Below the pieces are notes generated by a model. It was not told the DNA's origin, searched no databases, and saw only the letters and a program-made list of their open reading frames with translations. A DNA stretch of 64,000 nt from the NCBI RefSeq assembly GCF_015354405.1, contig NZ_JADKYP010000012.1, positions 62,001 to 126,000 on the forward strand, in the 5' to 3' direction. The translations under genes and the position numbers were made by a program. The DNA comes from Nocardia sp. BSTN01 (GTDB taxonomy: Bacteria > Actinomycetota > Actinomycetes > Mycobacteriales > Mycobacteriaceae). Shown in pieces: positions 1 to 8,386 of this stretch (position 1 is its first letter; each line of letters starts with the position of its first letter).

Positions 1-2219
1 TCCGGGCCGGGGAACCGCGCGCGCAGCATGGGGTGTCGCCACACCAACTCTCGCAGCGCGTCATGCAGCCGGCTGGGGTCCACCCCTGAGCCCCGCAGCT
101 CGAAATACGTCCGACAACCGACTCCGCCGAGCGGTTGCCGAGCGTCGCGGCCGATCCAGAACGCTCGTTGCAGAGCGGTAGTGCGCGTCGTGCCCGACTC
201 GCCGCCGGTCAGCACGCGGACCGGAGTCGGTGCGGATGTGGTCCGGCAGCGTTCGATCAGGTCGTCCCATCGCCGAACGGTGGGTTCGGTATAGAGCGCG
301 GCGAAGGTAGGAAAGCTGTCGCGTTCGGCGGCCCAGGACATGAGCTGTGCCGTCATCGCGGAGGTCCACCCGTAGCCCACCAGGTCGGCATCCACGTCCA
401 GCTCATCGGGACGGACACCGAGCAGTGCCGCGACGAACCGTGCGGTATCGGATCGGCGAGGGTTCCCCACGGCCGCGGCGGCCGTCTCCCACAAGACCGG
501 AAGGGAATTGCCGGACACGCGCGCGGCCACCTCGCGGCGCCTGATCTTTCCTGAGGTAGTCAGCGGGAGCGTCTTGGGTGGAACGAAGATGACGCGTTCG
601 GGTGCGGTCCGATGCTCGGTGAGGATCCGCCGGTGCACCGCTCGGCCGATGTCGTCGAGAATGGCTTCCGGACCGGCTGTTTCGACAACCAGGACCCAGG
701 ACTGGTCGCCGGATTCCGGCTGGACCGCACATGTGCCCGCCGGTGCGATCGCATCGTGCGCCGACTCCGCCGTGGTCTCGATGTCGTTGGGGAAGTGGTT
801 CATTCCGCCGACGATGATCAGGTCCCGATATCGGCCGGTGATGTACAGCTCATCCCGCAGCCGGAATCCGGCATCGCCGGTGCGCAGGAACGGTCCGGCA
901 CCCTCGTGGGTGTGCGCCCCGAACACCTGTGCGGTATCGGTTTCGCGCTGCCAGTACCCGATCGGCAGGCCGGGTCCGGCGATCCAGATCTCGCCGATCC
1001 GGCCGTCGGGGAGCGTGCGGCTGTTGTCGGGGTCGACGATCCGCACGTCCCAACCGAGGGTGGAGTTGCCGCAGCTGACCACAGTCCGAGCGGGGCGGCT
1101 GTCGTCGCGATCCACGGGCACCGCACGGCCACAGCGCAATTCGTCGGCATCGAAGCGCTGTTGATGCCATCGGCGCCGGACGGTGGTACCGCTGACAGCG
1201 AGGCCGGCCTCCGCGAGGCCGTACTGGGGGCACATAGCGGAATCTGCGAGGCCGGCCGGCGCGAAATGCTCGGTGAACCGGCGGACCGTATCCGCGCGTA
1301 CGGGTTCGGCGCCGTTGCTGGCGATGCGCAACGATCCGAGATCGAGGTTTTCGACGTCGTCGGGGTGGAACGCCGTGATCGACTGCCGGTAGCCGAAGTC
1401 GGGCCCGGCGATCCAGTTGCCGCGAACGTCGGAGACGGTGGCGAGCCAGATCCGCGGATCACGAACGAAGTCGTGCGGGGGGATCAAGGTCGCGCTACCA
1501 CCGGTGAGCAGCGGGACGAGCAGTCCCCAGAACAGGCCCATATCGTGGTACGGGGGAAGCCAGCTGACGGTGTGCATCGGCTCGGGCGCGTTCCAGATCG
1601 AACTCACCACGTCGACTTGCCGCAGGATCGAGGCATGAGTGTTGAGCACACCTTTCGGGCGGCCGGTGGAGCCGGACGAGTATTGGATGAAAGCGACCGC
1701 CTCCGGTGCCGCCGAGTCCCCGGCGCGCGGAGTCCGGTTGCCGTCGCCGTGTGCGCACTCCGGATCGTCGACGAGAACCGCTGGAAGTTCGTGCAGTACA
1801 GCGTTTTTGTCGACTGCTGCGGCAATCTGCGTGGTCGTGGCGACGGCAGCGGGCGCGCAGTCGGCGATGACGCCCTGTGCACGGGCGAGGTATCGCTGCG
1901 GGTCGTGGGCCGACGGCAGATAGACCGGGACCGGGATCGCCCCTACCTGGAGCGCGCCGAGGAAGGCCGCGATGAAATCTTCACCACCGGGAAGTGCCAG
2001 GACAACTCGCTCTCCCGGGTGCAGCGTCGCGAACGCTGTCGAGCAAAGCCGCGAAATATGTTCCGCCAGAACCGAGTAGGTGAACTCCGCTTCGTCATCG
2101 TGCGTCCGGATCCGCACCGCGACGTTCTGTGCATGCCGGCGGGCGATGTCGGTGAACGCTTGTGGCACCGAAATGCCAACCGGCCGTGAGGATGTCAGGT
2201 CGACGGAGGGTGTACTCAT
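1..2219 (-). CDS. NRPS N-terminal part: fatty acyl-AMP ligase, carrier and condensation domains (partial)
   Basis: The gene runs off the left edge; about 739 residues are visible. Residues 1 to about 560 form a fatty acyl-AMP ligase, shown by QYSSGSTGRPKGV, SWLPPYHDMGL and PQYGLAEAGLAVSG. Residues about 570-640 form a carrier domain whose predicted phosphopantetheine serine lies in DLVGYGWTSAM, rather than the usual LGxxS. The last part opens a condensation domain (ALQRAFWIGRDARQPLGGVG, then WRHPMLRARF), the N-terminal style of siderophore and heterocyclisation C domains. The ATG is preceded by TTGGAGAATC, a good ribosome site. Inferred role: it adenylates a fatty acid, loads it on the carrier and passes it to the next module of a lipopeptide. 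A divergent methyltransferase lies upstream. The modules that would define the product are outside the window. Confidence 0.9.
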   Translation of the reverse strand, partial: MSTPSVDLTSSRPVGISVPQAFTDIARRHAQNVAVRIRTHDDEAEFTYSVLAEHISRLCSTAFATLHPGERVVLALPGGEDFIAAFLGALQVGAIPVPVYLPSAHDPQRYLARAQGVIADCAPAAVATTTQIAAAVDKNAVLHELPAVLVDDPECAHGDGNRTPRAGDSAAPEAVAFIQYSSGSTGRPKGVLNTHASILRQVDVVSSIWNAPEPMHTVSWLPPYHDMGLFWGLLVPLLTGGSATLIPPHDFVRDPRIWLATVSDVRGNWIAGPDFGYRQSITAFHPDDVENLDLGSLRIASNGAEPVRADTVRRFTEHFAPAGLADSAMCPQYGLAEAGLAVSGTTVRRRWHQQRFDADELRCGRAVPVDRDDSRPARTVVSCGNSTLGWDVRIVDPDNSRTLPDGRIGEIWIAGPGLPIGYWQRETDTAQVFGAHTHEGAGPFLRTGDAGFRLRDELYITGRYRDLIIVGGMNHFPNDIETTAESAHDAIAPAGTCAVQPESGDQSWVLVVETAGPEAILDDIGRAVHRRILTEHRTAPERVIFVPPKTLPLTTSGKIRRREVAARVSGNSLPVLWETAAAAVGNPRRSDTARFVAALLGVRPDELDVDADLVGYGWTSAMTAQLMSWAAERDSFPTFAALYTEPTVRRWDDLIERCRTTSAPTPVRVLTGGESGTTRTTALQRAFWIGRDARQPLGGVGCRTYFELRGSGVDPSRLHDALRELVWRHPMLRARFPGP

Positions 2220-2940
2220 GATTCTCCAAGCGCGGCCGAACGACCGAGGCGCGCAGAGTTCGAGCGGTGCCCGACATTGCGCACCCTCCGGTCGGACAAG
2301 TCCCACCGGTCGGTCATAAGTTACTCAGTAATCTGAGAGTATGTCGAGGTGGAGGCTGTCAGGCGCGTTTTGCTGTAAGTGACACCGCGTGACCTTTGCG
2401 GCTGCGATGGCTACCTGACGTAAGAAGAACGTGGCCTATTTACCTGCGAGTATGTGCGAACTCGCGAACGGCGTCGAGCGGTTGTGGTGTCATGTTCTCC
2501 TGCGCCGCAAAGCTCGTCGGAAGTCTGCCGAGGTCACGATAAGTAACTTCCCATTCTCCATGATGAGTTGTCGCCGCGGCGTGGAACCCGGTCTGTGGAG
2601 GCGAGAGTGATCGTGGCCTACCGAGCAGGCAGTCGTCTGCCACGCTGTCTGGCGCGTCGGGCGAGCGGATCGATGTCGGGCACTCTTCGCGCCGTGGATC
2701 ATGGACCCGCGGTCGGTGATCTCGATCCTCCGCCGCGGCCGGCGCTTTCGGTCTGCTCGGGTGGATGTCCCGTCGGATCGGGGAATGCCGCCGCCGGCGT
2801 CCGGCGGCGGCGAATCGACGCGAAGTCGCCGGCTCGTGTTATCAACTCCGCTATCGTGCGTGACCCTCTCGACTCCGGTGTCTCCGCTGTTGCGACATAT
2901 TCGACCGGCGGCCGGTGGAAAGAAAGAACAGGTATTTCTC
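2220..2940. other. Divergent intergenic region, no gene seen
   Basis: This region separates the leftward NRPS from the rightward methyltransferase and should hold both promoters. Open frames here have no recognisable protein features. Bases 2320-2460 are AT-richer than the flanks. I found no DtxR/IdeR-type iron box by eye, although the condensation domain next door is of a type common in siderophore synthetases. Confidence 0.6.
2324..2337. promoter_or_regulatory. Inverted repeat CTCAG-TAAT-CTGAG
   Basis: A perfect 5-bp inverted repeat with a 4-base spacer lies about 105 bases upstream of the NRPS start, in an AT-richer stretch. It could be a regulator site for the NRPS or the divergent methyltransferase, but a repeat this short can also occur by chance. 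Confidence 0.3.
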
Positions 2941-3684
2941 ATGTCTCCCGAAGTGCTGACCGATGATCCCTACGCGCTCTCCGCTGAGTTCTATGACGTG
3001 ATGGCGGCGCCCCATTGGGCAACCAAACGGGAATTTCTCGTCGCAGCTCTCCGGGCGGCAGGTCCGATCGACCTTCCGATCGTGGATATCGGCGCCGGGA
3101 GTGGACTGTCGACAATGGCCATAGCGGAAACCGTGGATGATGTCGCCATTCACGCGGTGGAACCGTCGCCGGCAATGCGGGCGGCGCTTGTTTCCAGGAT
3201 CCTTTCCCATCATAATGCGTTCGAACGTGTCACTGTGCAGGCGGGGCGAGCCGAAAATATCGTCTGGCCGGATCGAATCGGCGCGGTGTCGATGATGGGA
3301 GTGGTCGGCTATCTCGATCCGGACGTGCGCCATGAACTCTGGGCGAATATCCGATCTCGCCTTCCTGCGGGTGCGCCGGTGGTTGTCGAGTACATGCCGC
3401 TGTCGACGCCGGTGACGGTGCCCGAGTTCACCATCGCGCAGAAGCGCATCGGGCAACATATCGCCGAGGTCAGGATCGCGGGGGAGCCGGCGTCGGACAC
3501 CGCCGAGCGCTGGACGATGAGATATCTGGTACACGAGGGACAACGCGTCGTACGGGATTTCACAGCCGAGCATGTATGGGAGACGGTGGGGATCGAAACT
3601 TTGCGGGAGGAAGCATCGCACCATGGATTGAATTGCGAGGAAGTCAGTCCGATCATCGGTGTGCTGCGCCCGTCGACATCCTGA
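2941..3684 (+). CDS. Class I SAM-dependent methyltransferase
   Basis: A 247-residue protein with a Rossmann-type methyltransferase fold. Motif I is VDIGAGSGLSTMAIAE at about residues 44-59, followed by an acidic-loop region HAVEPSPAMRAAL that should bind the SAM ribose. The frame stays open about 240 bases further upstream, but that extension is proline- and arginine-rich and shows no domain. I chose the ATG at 2941, which follows AAAGAAAGAACAGG. The gene is divergent from the FAAL-NRPS, so it may modify that product (N-, O- or C-methylation), but the substrate cannot be read from the sequence. A TetR gene follows after 73 bases. Confidence 0.85.
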   Translation: MSPEVLTDDPYALSAEFYDVMAAPHWATKREFLVAALRAAGPIDLPIVDIGAGSGLSTMAIAETVDDVAIHAVEPSPAMRAALVSRILSHHNAFERVTVQAGRAENIVWPDRIGAVSMMGVVGYLDPDVRHELWANIRSRLPAGAPVVVEYMPLSTPVTVPEFTIAQKRIGQHIAEVRIAGEPASDTAERWTMRYLVHEGQRVVRDFTAEHVWETVGIETLREEASHHGLNCEEVSPIIGVLRPSTS

Positions 3685-3707
3685 TCGGCAGGCTCTGGAT
3701 TGAGAAG

Positions 3708-3729
3708 GCGACAGCTCATGATCTGTCGC
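3708..3729. promoter_or_regulatory. Palindrome GCGACAG-N8-CTGTCGC upstream of a TetR gene
   Basis: Perfect 7-bp arms with an 8-base spacer lie between the methyltransferase stop and the TetR start at 3758. Position and shape fit an autoregulatory TetR operator. It could instead form an RNA hairpin ending the methyltransferase transcript, but no T-run follows it. Confidence 0.5.
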
Positions 3730-3757
3730 GGCGGCCGCATTGCGAAGGATGAGTACG

Positions 3758-4321
3758 ATGTCGGGCGACAATGTGAACAGGCGTGGCAGCATGACTCGTA
3801 TGTCATTTCGGAATGCTCTGGTCGAATTGACCGAGCAACGCGGCTACGACGCGGTCACCGTCGGGGATATTGCTGAACGGGCCAACGTGACTCGTACAGC
3901 CTTCTATCGTCATTACCGCGATAAGCAAGATCTCATCGAGGGTATATTCTCCGACACGCTGGGGATGATTGTTCAGGCCGATGCGTGTTCGGTGGAAGAG
4001 CGTGCGCCGCAATTGCGCATGCTCTTCGATCGGGTGGCCGAGAACGAGCGACTGTTTCGCGCATTTCTGGGTCCGGGGGGCAGTGCGTGGTTCGACTGTG
4101 AAATCCAGGAACTCGCATCGCCACTGAGTTGCCTTGTGTGCCAGTGCACGTCGTCCACCTACGCCTGGATCAAGAGCGCGGTCGGTGGAATACTGACAAA
4201 TACGATCGTGTGGTGGCTGGACAACGGGCGCACGATCAGTGCGGACCAGCTTGTTGCGATATACCTTCGGGTGGAGAAGGCCGTCATCGTCCGGATCGCC
4301 GCGGTCGACGATCGGTTTTGA
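3758..4321 (+). CDS. TetR/AcrR-family transcriptional regulator
   Basis: A 187-residue regulator. The N-terminal helix-turn-helix is clear: an entry helix in RNALVELTEQRGYDAVTV, then DIAERANVTRTAFYRHYRDK. The C-terminal ligand domain is cysteine-rich (LSCLVCQC at about residue 127) and matches no family I recognise. Start options are TTG 3740, ATG 3749 and ATG 3758; I prefer 3758 because GAAGG stands 9 bases before it. A perfect palindrome about 30-50 bases upstream suggests autoregulation. Its target is probably itself, the methyltransferase or the divergent NRPS; this is inferred from position only. Confidence 0.85.
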   Translation: MSGDNVNRRGSMTRMSFRNALVELTEQRGYDAVTVGDIAERANVTRTAFYRHYRDKQDLIEGIFSDTLGMIVQADACSVEERAPQLRMLFDRVAENERLFRAFLGPGGSAWFDCEIQELASPLSCLVCQCTSSTYAWIKSAVGGILTNTIVWWLDNGRTISADQLVAIYLRVEKAVIVRIAAVDDRF

Positions 4322-4823
4322 CGAGATGGTTCAACACGATTCGCCGGTTCCTCCATGCGGCTGTCATTCTGGCGCCCGGATTCGACAGTCTGTCTATGTG
4401 GCCCTATGCGGGTCGGCGCGGCAACAGTCCTGTCGGCAACTTCCCGCTGACGACGATTGCCGAATGGTGCAGGCCGAGCGCATTGCCCGAGTGGCATCCG
4501 AAGCGATTGAGAGGACCGCGCCGCGCACGTAGAAGTGATTAGGCATTCCATGTCTCATATGGCTTACCGAAAGGTGAGCGGCGCCGATGGGCGATCCTAT
4601 GCGGCCGACCGTGTGTAGTTTACCTCGAACCAGCAGGCCATCGACGGCGTTCTATCCAGTAGAGACCGCTGCTCGCTGTGGTTCGGTTGGAGTGTGGCAG
4701 CAGGATCTGTGATCTGTCCAGATGTGATCACGACGCTGTCCACCTCTGGTATGTTAATGGCGATTCTCTTCTATGGAGGCGTTGTGGTCAGTATGCGCCT
4801 CAGCTCGACGAGGAGTGGTGAGA
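4322..4823. other. Intergenic region, no gene seen
   Basis: No frame here has recognisable protein features or a convincing ribosome site. The stretch TGGTATGTTAATGG near 4747-4760 is AT-rich and could be part of the promoter of the secreted protein that follows. The AGGAG of that gene is at 4811-4815. Confidence 0.5.
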
Positions 4824-5453
4824 GTGGATAGCGTGCGCACTTGCGCGTCGGTGAGGTTCGCGAAAAGGTTCGGTGGTGCCCTGTTGGCCGCGATCGCCCT
4901 CGCTGTCGCGGGGACGGCCGGGCCCGCGCACGCACGATCACCTGAGCGAGAGTGTCCCGGACGCTACGTTGTGACCGTGCCGGGGACCTGGGAGACCTCT
5001 GCTGATGAGCCTCGCCGGGGCATGCTCGCCGCCGCCTTGGAGGATTTGCCGGGCGATGTGCGTGTCGATAATGTCGCATTGACCGCCACCGCCTTTCCCT
5101 GGGAAGGTGACGTCTATGGCCGCTCCGAGCAGGAGGCTCTCGACAAGGCGCGTGCCATGGTCGCCGATATGGCGCGAATATGCGCATCGACACGCGTCGC
5201 CCTGGTCGGTGACAGCCAGGGCGCCGATGCGGCCGGAGATCCGGCGGCCGAGATCGGCACCGGCAGCGGGGTGGTATCGCCGGATCGTATCGCACTCGTG
5301 GGGCTGATCTCCGATCCCAGTTTCCTCGCACAGATCGAGGAATTCCTGAACTCCGGTATTCACCAAAGCTATCCGGGCTATGTGGTCGGTCCGCGCGGTG
5401 AGACGTCGTTGTCGTGGCCGCGAATGCGGTTGACGGAGGCTGCGGATGAGTAG
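4824..5453 (+). CDS. Cutinase-family secreted protein with an apparent internal deletion
   Basis: A 209-residue protein with a signal peptide (basic start, core GALLAAIALAVAGTAGPAHA). After it come CPGRYVVTVPGTWETS, ATAFPWEGDVYGRS and the nucleophile elbow VALVGDSQGADAAGD, all typical of actinobacterial cutinase-like serine esterases. After GLISDP the sequence jumps to FLAQIEEFLNSGIHQSYPGY, which looks like the family's C-terminal end. From memory of the family, the missing segment holds the catalytic Asp and a second disulphide, so the protein may be inactive. GTG 4824 is chosen because AGGAG lies 8 bases upstream; GTG 4818 is the alternative. A hairpin follows the gene. Confidence 0.8.
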   Translation: MDSVRTCASVRFAKRFGGALLAAIALAVAGTAGPAHARSPERECPGRYVVTVPGTWETSADEPRRGMLAAALEDLPGDVRVDNVALTATAFPWEGDVYGRSEQEALDKARAMVADMARICASTRVALVGDSQGADAAGDPAAEIGTGSGVVSPDRIALVGLISDPSFLAQIEEFLNSGIHQSYPGYVVGPRGETSLSWPRMRLTEAADE

Positions 5454-5495
5454 GTATCGCCGGCCTGTCCGGATGCGGCACTTTCGATCGGAAAC

Positions 5496-5512
5496 TCGAG
5501 GCGGAGCCTCGA
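5496..5512 (+). terminator. Hairpin TCGAGGC-GGA-GCCTCGA after the cutinase-like gene
   Basis: Perfect 7-bp stem with a 3-base loop, 43 bases after the cutinase-like stop codon. It is followed by AAATC rather than a T-run, so termination is plausible but not certain. Confidence 0.4.
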
Positions 5513-5576
5513 AAATCAAGCAGCGTTGGTCTGCTGTCCGGTTCCTGGCACCAGGCGCGGATGGTCGGTGATTCCG

Positions 5577-6056
5577 ATGCGCACGGTCGATGTGGAATGC
5601 ATTATTCGGGCACCGATATCGGATGTGTTCGAATGGCTTACAGACGTCTCCAACCACCGCAGGGTACCTGTCGTACAGGGTGTCCGGCGAATACGCCCGG
5701 GTGATGTTGCCGAGCACGGCACCGGGTCGGTCCGGCGAATCGGCTCCCCTCTGCTGCGGTTGACCGAGCAAGTGGTCGACTACGTCCCGCCGTCGTATGT
5801 CCGGTATCGAATCACCGATTCGTTTCCCGCCCTGGCCCGTTCGGAGGGGTGCGTGATCTTCGATGCGGTGGCGGAGGGCACCCGGGTGCGCTGGACGACC
5901 CGATTCGAGGTCGATACCTCATTCGGCGGCCGACTGCTCACGGCGGTGTGGGAACCGATCTTCAGCGCTGGAATCCAGTCGGTACTGAACACTGCTGCCG
6001 CGGAACTGCGGGCGCGGAGTTCTGTGGTGACCGGCCGAGCAGGCGCCGCGCACTGA
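5577..6056 (+). CDS. SRPBCC-family (polyketide cyclase/START-like) protein
   Basis: A 159-residue single-domain protein of the SRPBCC helix-grip fold. It starts with the typical strand-helix pattern RTVDVECIIRAPISDVFEWL and has mid-domain strands such as YVRYRITDSFP and GTRVRWTTRFEVDTSF, ending in a long C-terminal helix. Such proteins bind small hydrophobic ligands, and some act as cyclases. Nothing in the sequence names the ligand. ATG 5577 is preferred; an in-frame start 51 bases upstream would add residues without conserved character. The next gene is convergent. Confidence 0.75.
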   Translation: MRTVDVECIIRAPISDVFEWLTDVSNHRRVPVVQGVRRIRPGDVAEHGTGSVRRIGSPLLRLTEQVVDYVPPSYVRYRITDSFPALARSEGCVIFDAVAEGTRVRWTTRFEVDTSFGGRLLTAVWEPIFSAGIQSVLNTAAAELRARSSVVTGRAGAAH

Positions 6057-6170
6057 GCCCGACCCGATGAATCGATGCCCTTGTGCAGAGAACGAACATG
6101 GGCCCGCCCGGCCGCGCGGCCGAGACGGCGGCGGCGCGGCTGCGTCGGCTTTCTGCACGGGCCGTCGGGC

Positions 6171-6992
6171 CTATGACTTGCGCGCCACCCCCGCATAGAA
6201 CGACACCCGCGCGTCCAAGTTGTCGCCCTCGATGTTCGTCGCTTCGGGTTGCCACCTGTGCGGCACCTCCACACCCGGTGCCACCAGCTCCAAACCGGTG
6301 AAGAATGCCGAAAACTCCGCCCGCGACCGGAATTGGGCGGCAATCCCGCCGTCTGCGTAGATCTGCGCGATCCTGGCGAATGTGTCCGGATCGAAATCTC
6401 TTGTCGCGTGGCTCAGAACCAGGTAGCTGCCCGAGGGTACCGCATCCATCAAGGCCGCGAGGATCTGCGCCGGCCTCTGACTGTCAGGGATGAAGTGCAG
6501 CAACGCAATCAGGCTAACCGCCACCGGCCTGGTCAAATCCAGCGTGCGTCGCAGATCGGGCGCGTCCAAGATCGCCTGCGGTGTCGTGACATCGGCATCG
6601 ACATAGGCGGTGCGGCCCTCCGTACTACTGGCCAGCAGTGCCCGCGCATGTGCCAGGACCGTGGGATCGTTGTCGACGTACACCACCCGTGACTCGGGTG
6701 CATCCGTCTGCGCGACCTGGTGAAGGTTCGGCTCGGTCGGGATTCCGGTCCCGATGTCGAGAAACTGCCGCACGCCCTGTTCGACCAAGAAGCGCGTGGC
6801 GCGATGCATGAATCCGCGATTCACCCGAGCGGCGACGCCGACCGACGGGAACACCCTCTCTACCCGTGCAGCGTGTTCGCGGTCGACGTCGTAATTGTCC
6901 TTGCCACCGAGGTACCAGTCATACATCCGGGCGGTGTGTGGCTTGCTCGTGTCGATGTCCACAGTCGCCAATTCTGACAGCCTCCTCGGCAT
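6171..6992 (-). CDS. SAM-dependent methyltransferase, DUF574 (PF04672) family
   Basis: A 273-residue protein of the actinobacterial DUF574 methyltransferase family. Near the N-terminus is the family signature PHTARMYDWYLGGKDNYDVD; the SAM-binding motif I is FLDIGTGIPTEPNLHQV, followed by VVYVDNDPTVLAHARALL. A strong ribosome site, TGGAGGTGAA, touches the ATG at 6992. Members are often present in many copies in Nocardia and Streptomyces, and their substrates are mostly unknown. It converges on the SRPBCC gene and has no obvious operon partner. Confidence 0.9.
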   Translation of the reverse strand: MPRRLSELATVDIDTSKPHTARMYDWYLGGKDNYDVDREHAARVERVFPSVGVAARVNRGFMHRATRFLVEQGVRQFLDIGTGIPTEPNLHQVAQTDAPESRVVYVDNDPTVLAHARALLASSTEGRTAYVDADVTTPQAILDAPDLRRTLDLTRPVAVSLIALLHFIPDSQRPAQILAALMDAVPSGSYLVLSHATRDFDPDTFARIAQIYADGGIAAQFRSRAEFSAFFTGLELVAPGVEVPHRWQPEATNIEGDNLDARVSFYAGVARKS

Positions 6993-7425
6993 TTCACCTC
7001 CATTGATCGTGCCCTCGATCCTTGAATCTGCCGTAAACGGCGCAAGGCGGACGCTCGCCGGAAATCGATGCCGCGCCGATGATCATGCTCAGGGCGGCCG
7101 TGAGCGCCGAAGCCGATGCCGCGCATGGGATCTCGTCCCCTCCGCTCACCACCGGTTCTGCCCTGAAGCGTGCACTGATTCAACGCTTTTCGACGGTAGA
7201 CCGGGCGGCGCCCGCCCTGATTCCGGGCGTTCGCTGATCAGCACGGCGACGGACGCGATCCGACCGTCTTCCCGGGATGCACGCTAGCCTGGCCACTATG
7301 CCCGTCGGCGCCGACTCGTTCGCCTCCGGGCTGTTCATTCGCTTCGACCTGACCGCTCTGTGTGCGAGCTACGTTGCGCGACGTCGGGTTCTATCGCCGT
7401 CGAGTCGATACGGCTGTGCTGAGAC

Positions 7426-8322
7426 TCAGGCGGATCGGAGCGAGTGCTGCGGAAAGGTGACGCCCGTCAGTTCTTCGGAGACCTCCCACAGGCGGCGGGC
7501 CACGTCGACATCCTTCGATCGATGTGATCGGCCGACCAGTTTCGGCGCGCCGCGCCCCTGCAGTAGCCCGCCGGGGCCTGCGTAGCCATTGCCGGGCATC
7601 TCGGTGGTTGCTGCATAGAGTGTCGGCAGCGCGCCGTCGTCGTCGCTTTGTGCGGCAAGGGCGGTGGCCATCCTCATGACCAGATGTCGCGCGCGGCCGT
7701 GTCCGTCGGGCTTCAGCAGGTTCGTCGCCGCCATTCCGGGGTGAGCGGCCGTCGCAAGCACCGGCGAGCCGGCTTCGGCGAGGCGACGCTGAAGTTCCGC
7801 GGTGAACAACAGGTTGGCGAGCTTGGATTGTGCGTATGCGGCCATCGGCCGATATGGTCTGCGCTCCCAATTCAGGTCGTCGAAGTCGATCGAGCCGATC
7901 TTGTGGCCATTGGACGACACGGTCACCACCCGGTTGCGGATCTGCGGCAGAAGCAGATTCGTGAGCGCGAAATGCCCGAGGTGGTTCGTCCCGAACTGCA
8001 GTTCGAAACCATCCACCGTGCGGGTGAGCGGCGGAATCATGACGCCCGCATTGTTGATCAGAATGTCGACAGGCTCGGAGAAGCCGTCGGCGAACGTACG
8101 GATCGACGACAGGTCGGCGAGGTCGAGTTCGCCGACCTCGACCTCGCCGGGCATCGCCGCCGCGGCTGCGCGGCCCTTGTCGAGGTTGCGTACGGCGAGC
8201 ACGACGTGCGCGCCCTTCGCGGCAAGAGCACTCGCTGACGTGCGGCCGATCCCGCTGTTCGCGCCGGTGACGACGACGGTGCAACCGGTCATGGAAGGAA
8301 TGTCCGAGGCGGAGAAGTTCAT
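7426..8322 (-). CDS. Short-chain dehydrogenase/reductase (protochlorophyllide reductase-like SDR)
   Basis: A 298-residue NAD(P)-dependent oxidoreductase. The nucleotide-binding motif is VVVTGANSGIG near the N-terminus, then LINNAGVM (NNAG motif), VTVSSNGHK (catalytic Ser) and YAQSKLANLL (catalytic Tyr and Lys, YxxxK). The layout matches the retinol dehydrogenase/WW-domain oxidoreductase-like SDR subgroup, whose substrates vary. Two tandem ATGs exist (8325 and 8322); the second has better spacing from GGAG. It is divergent from a TetR gene, with three CAATGT-type half-sites between them, so the TetR protein probably controls it. Confidence 0.9.
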   Translation of the reverse strand: MNFSASDIPSMTGCTVVVTGANSGIGRTSASALAAKGAHVVLAVRNLDKGRAAAAAMPGEVEVGELDLADLSSIRTFADGFSEPVDILINNAGVMIPPLTRTVDGFELQFGTNHLGHFALTNLLLPQIRNRVVTVSSNGHKIGSIDFDDLNWERRPYRPMAAYAQSKLANLLFTAELQRRLAEAGSPVLATAAHPGMAATNLLKPDGHGRARHLVMRMATALAAQSDDDGALPTLYAATTEMPGNGYAGPGGLLQGRGAPKLVGRSHRSKDVDVARRLWEVSEELTGVTFPQHSLRSA

Positions 8323-8330
8323 CATCGCTC

Positions 8331-8373
8331 CAATGTATCCACCTGCCTACAATGTTGTCCAGTGGAAACATTG
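8331..8373. promoter_or_regulatory. SDR/TetR operator region with three CAATGT half-sites
   Basis: CAATGT occurs at 8331-8336 and 8350-8355, and the inverted ACATTG at 8368-8373. The last two are part of a perfect 7-bp palindrome, CAATGTT-N10-AACATTG (8350-8373). The block fills the gap between the divergent start codons at 8322 and 8387, where a TetR dimer could block both promoters. Confidence 0.7.
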
Positions 8374-8386
8374 CTATCGTTGGTTC

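Noticed and set aside
612-2189. A 525-codon plus-strand frame
   Set aside because: It is the mirror of the FAAL domain, which is open on the minus strand across the whole interval with all family motifs.
2490-2942. Minus-strand frame of 150 codons in the divergent gap
   Set aside because: Arginine- and proline-rich without domains; it overlaps the ribosome site of the methyltransferase gene.
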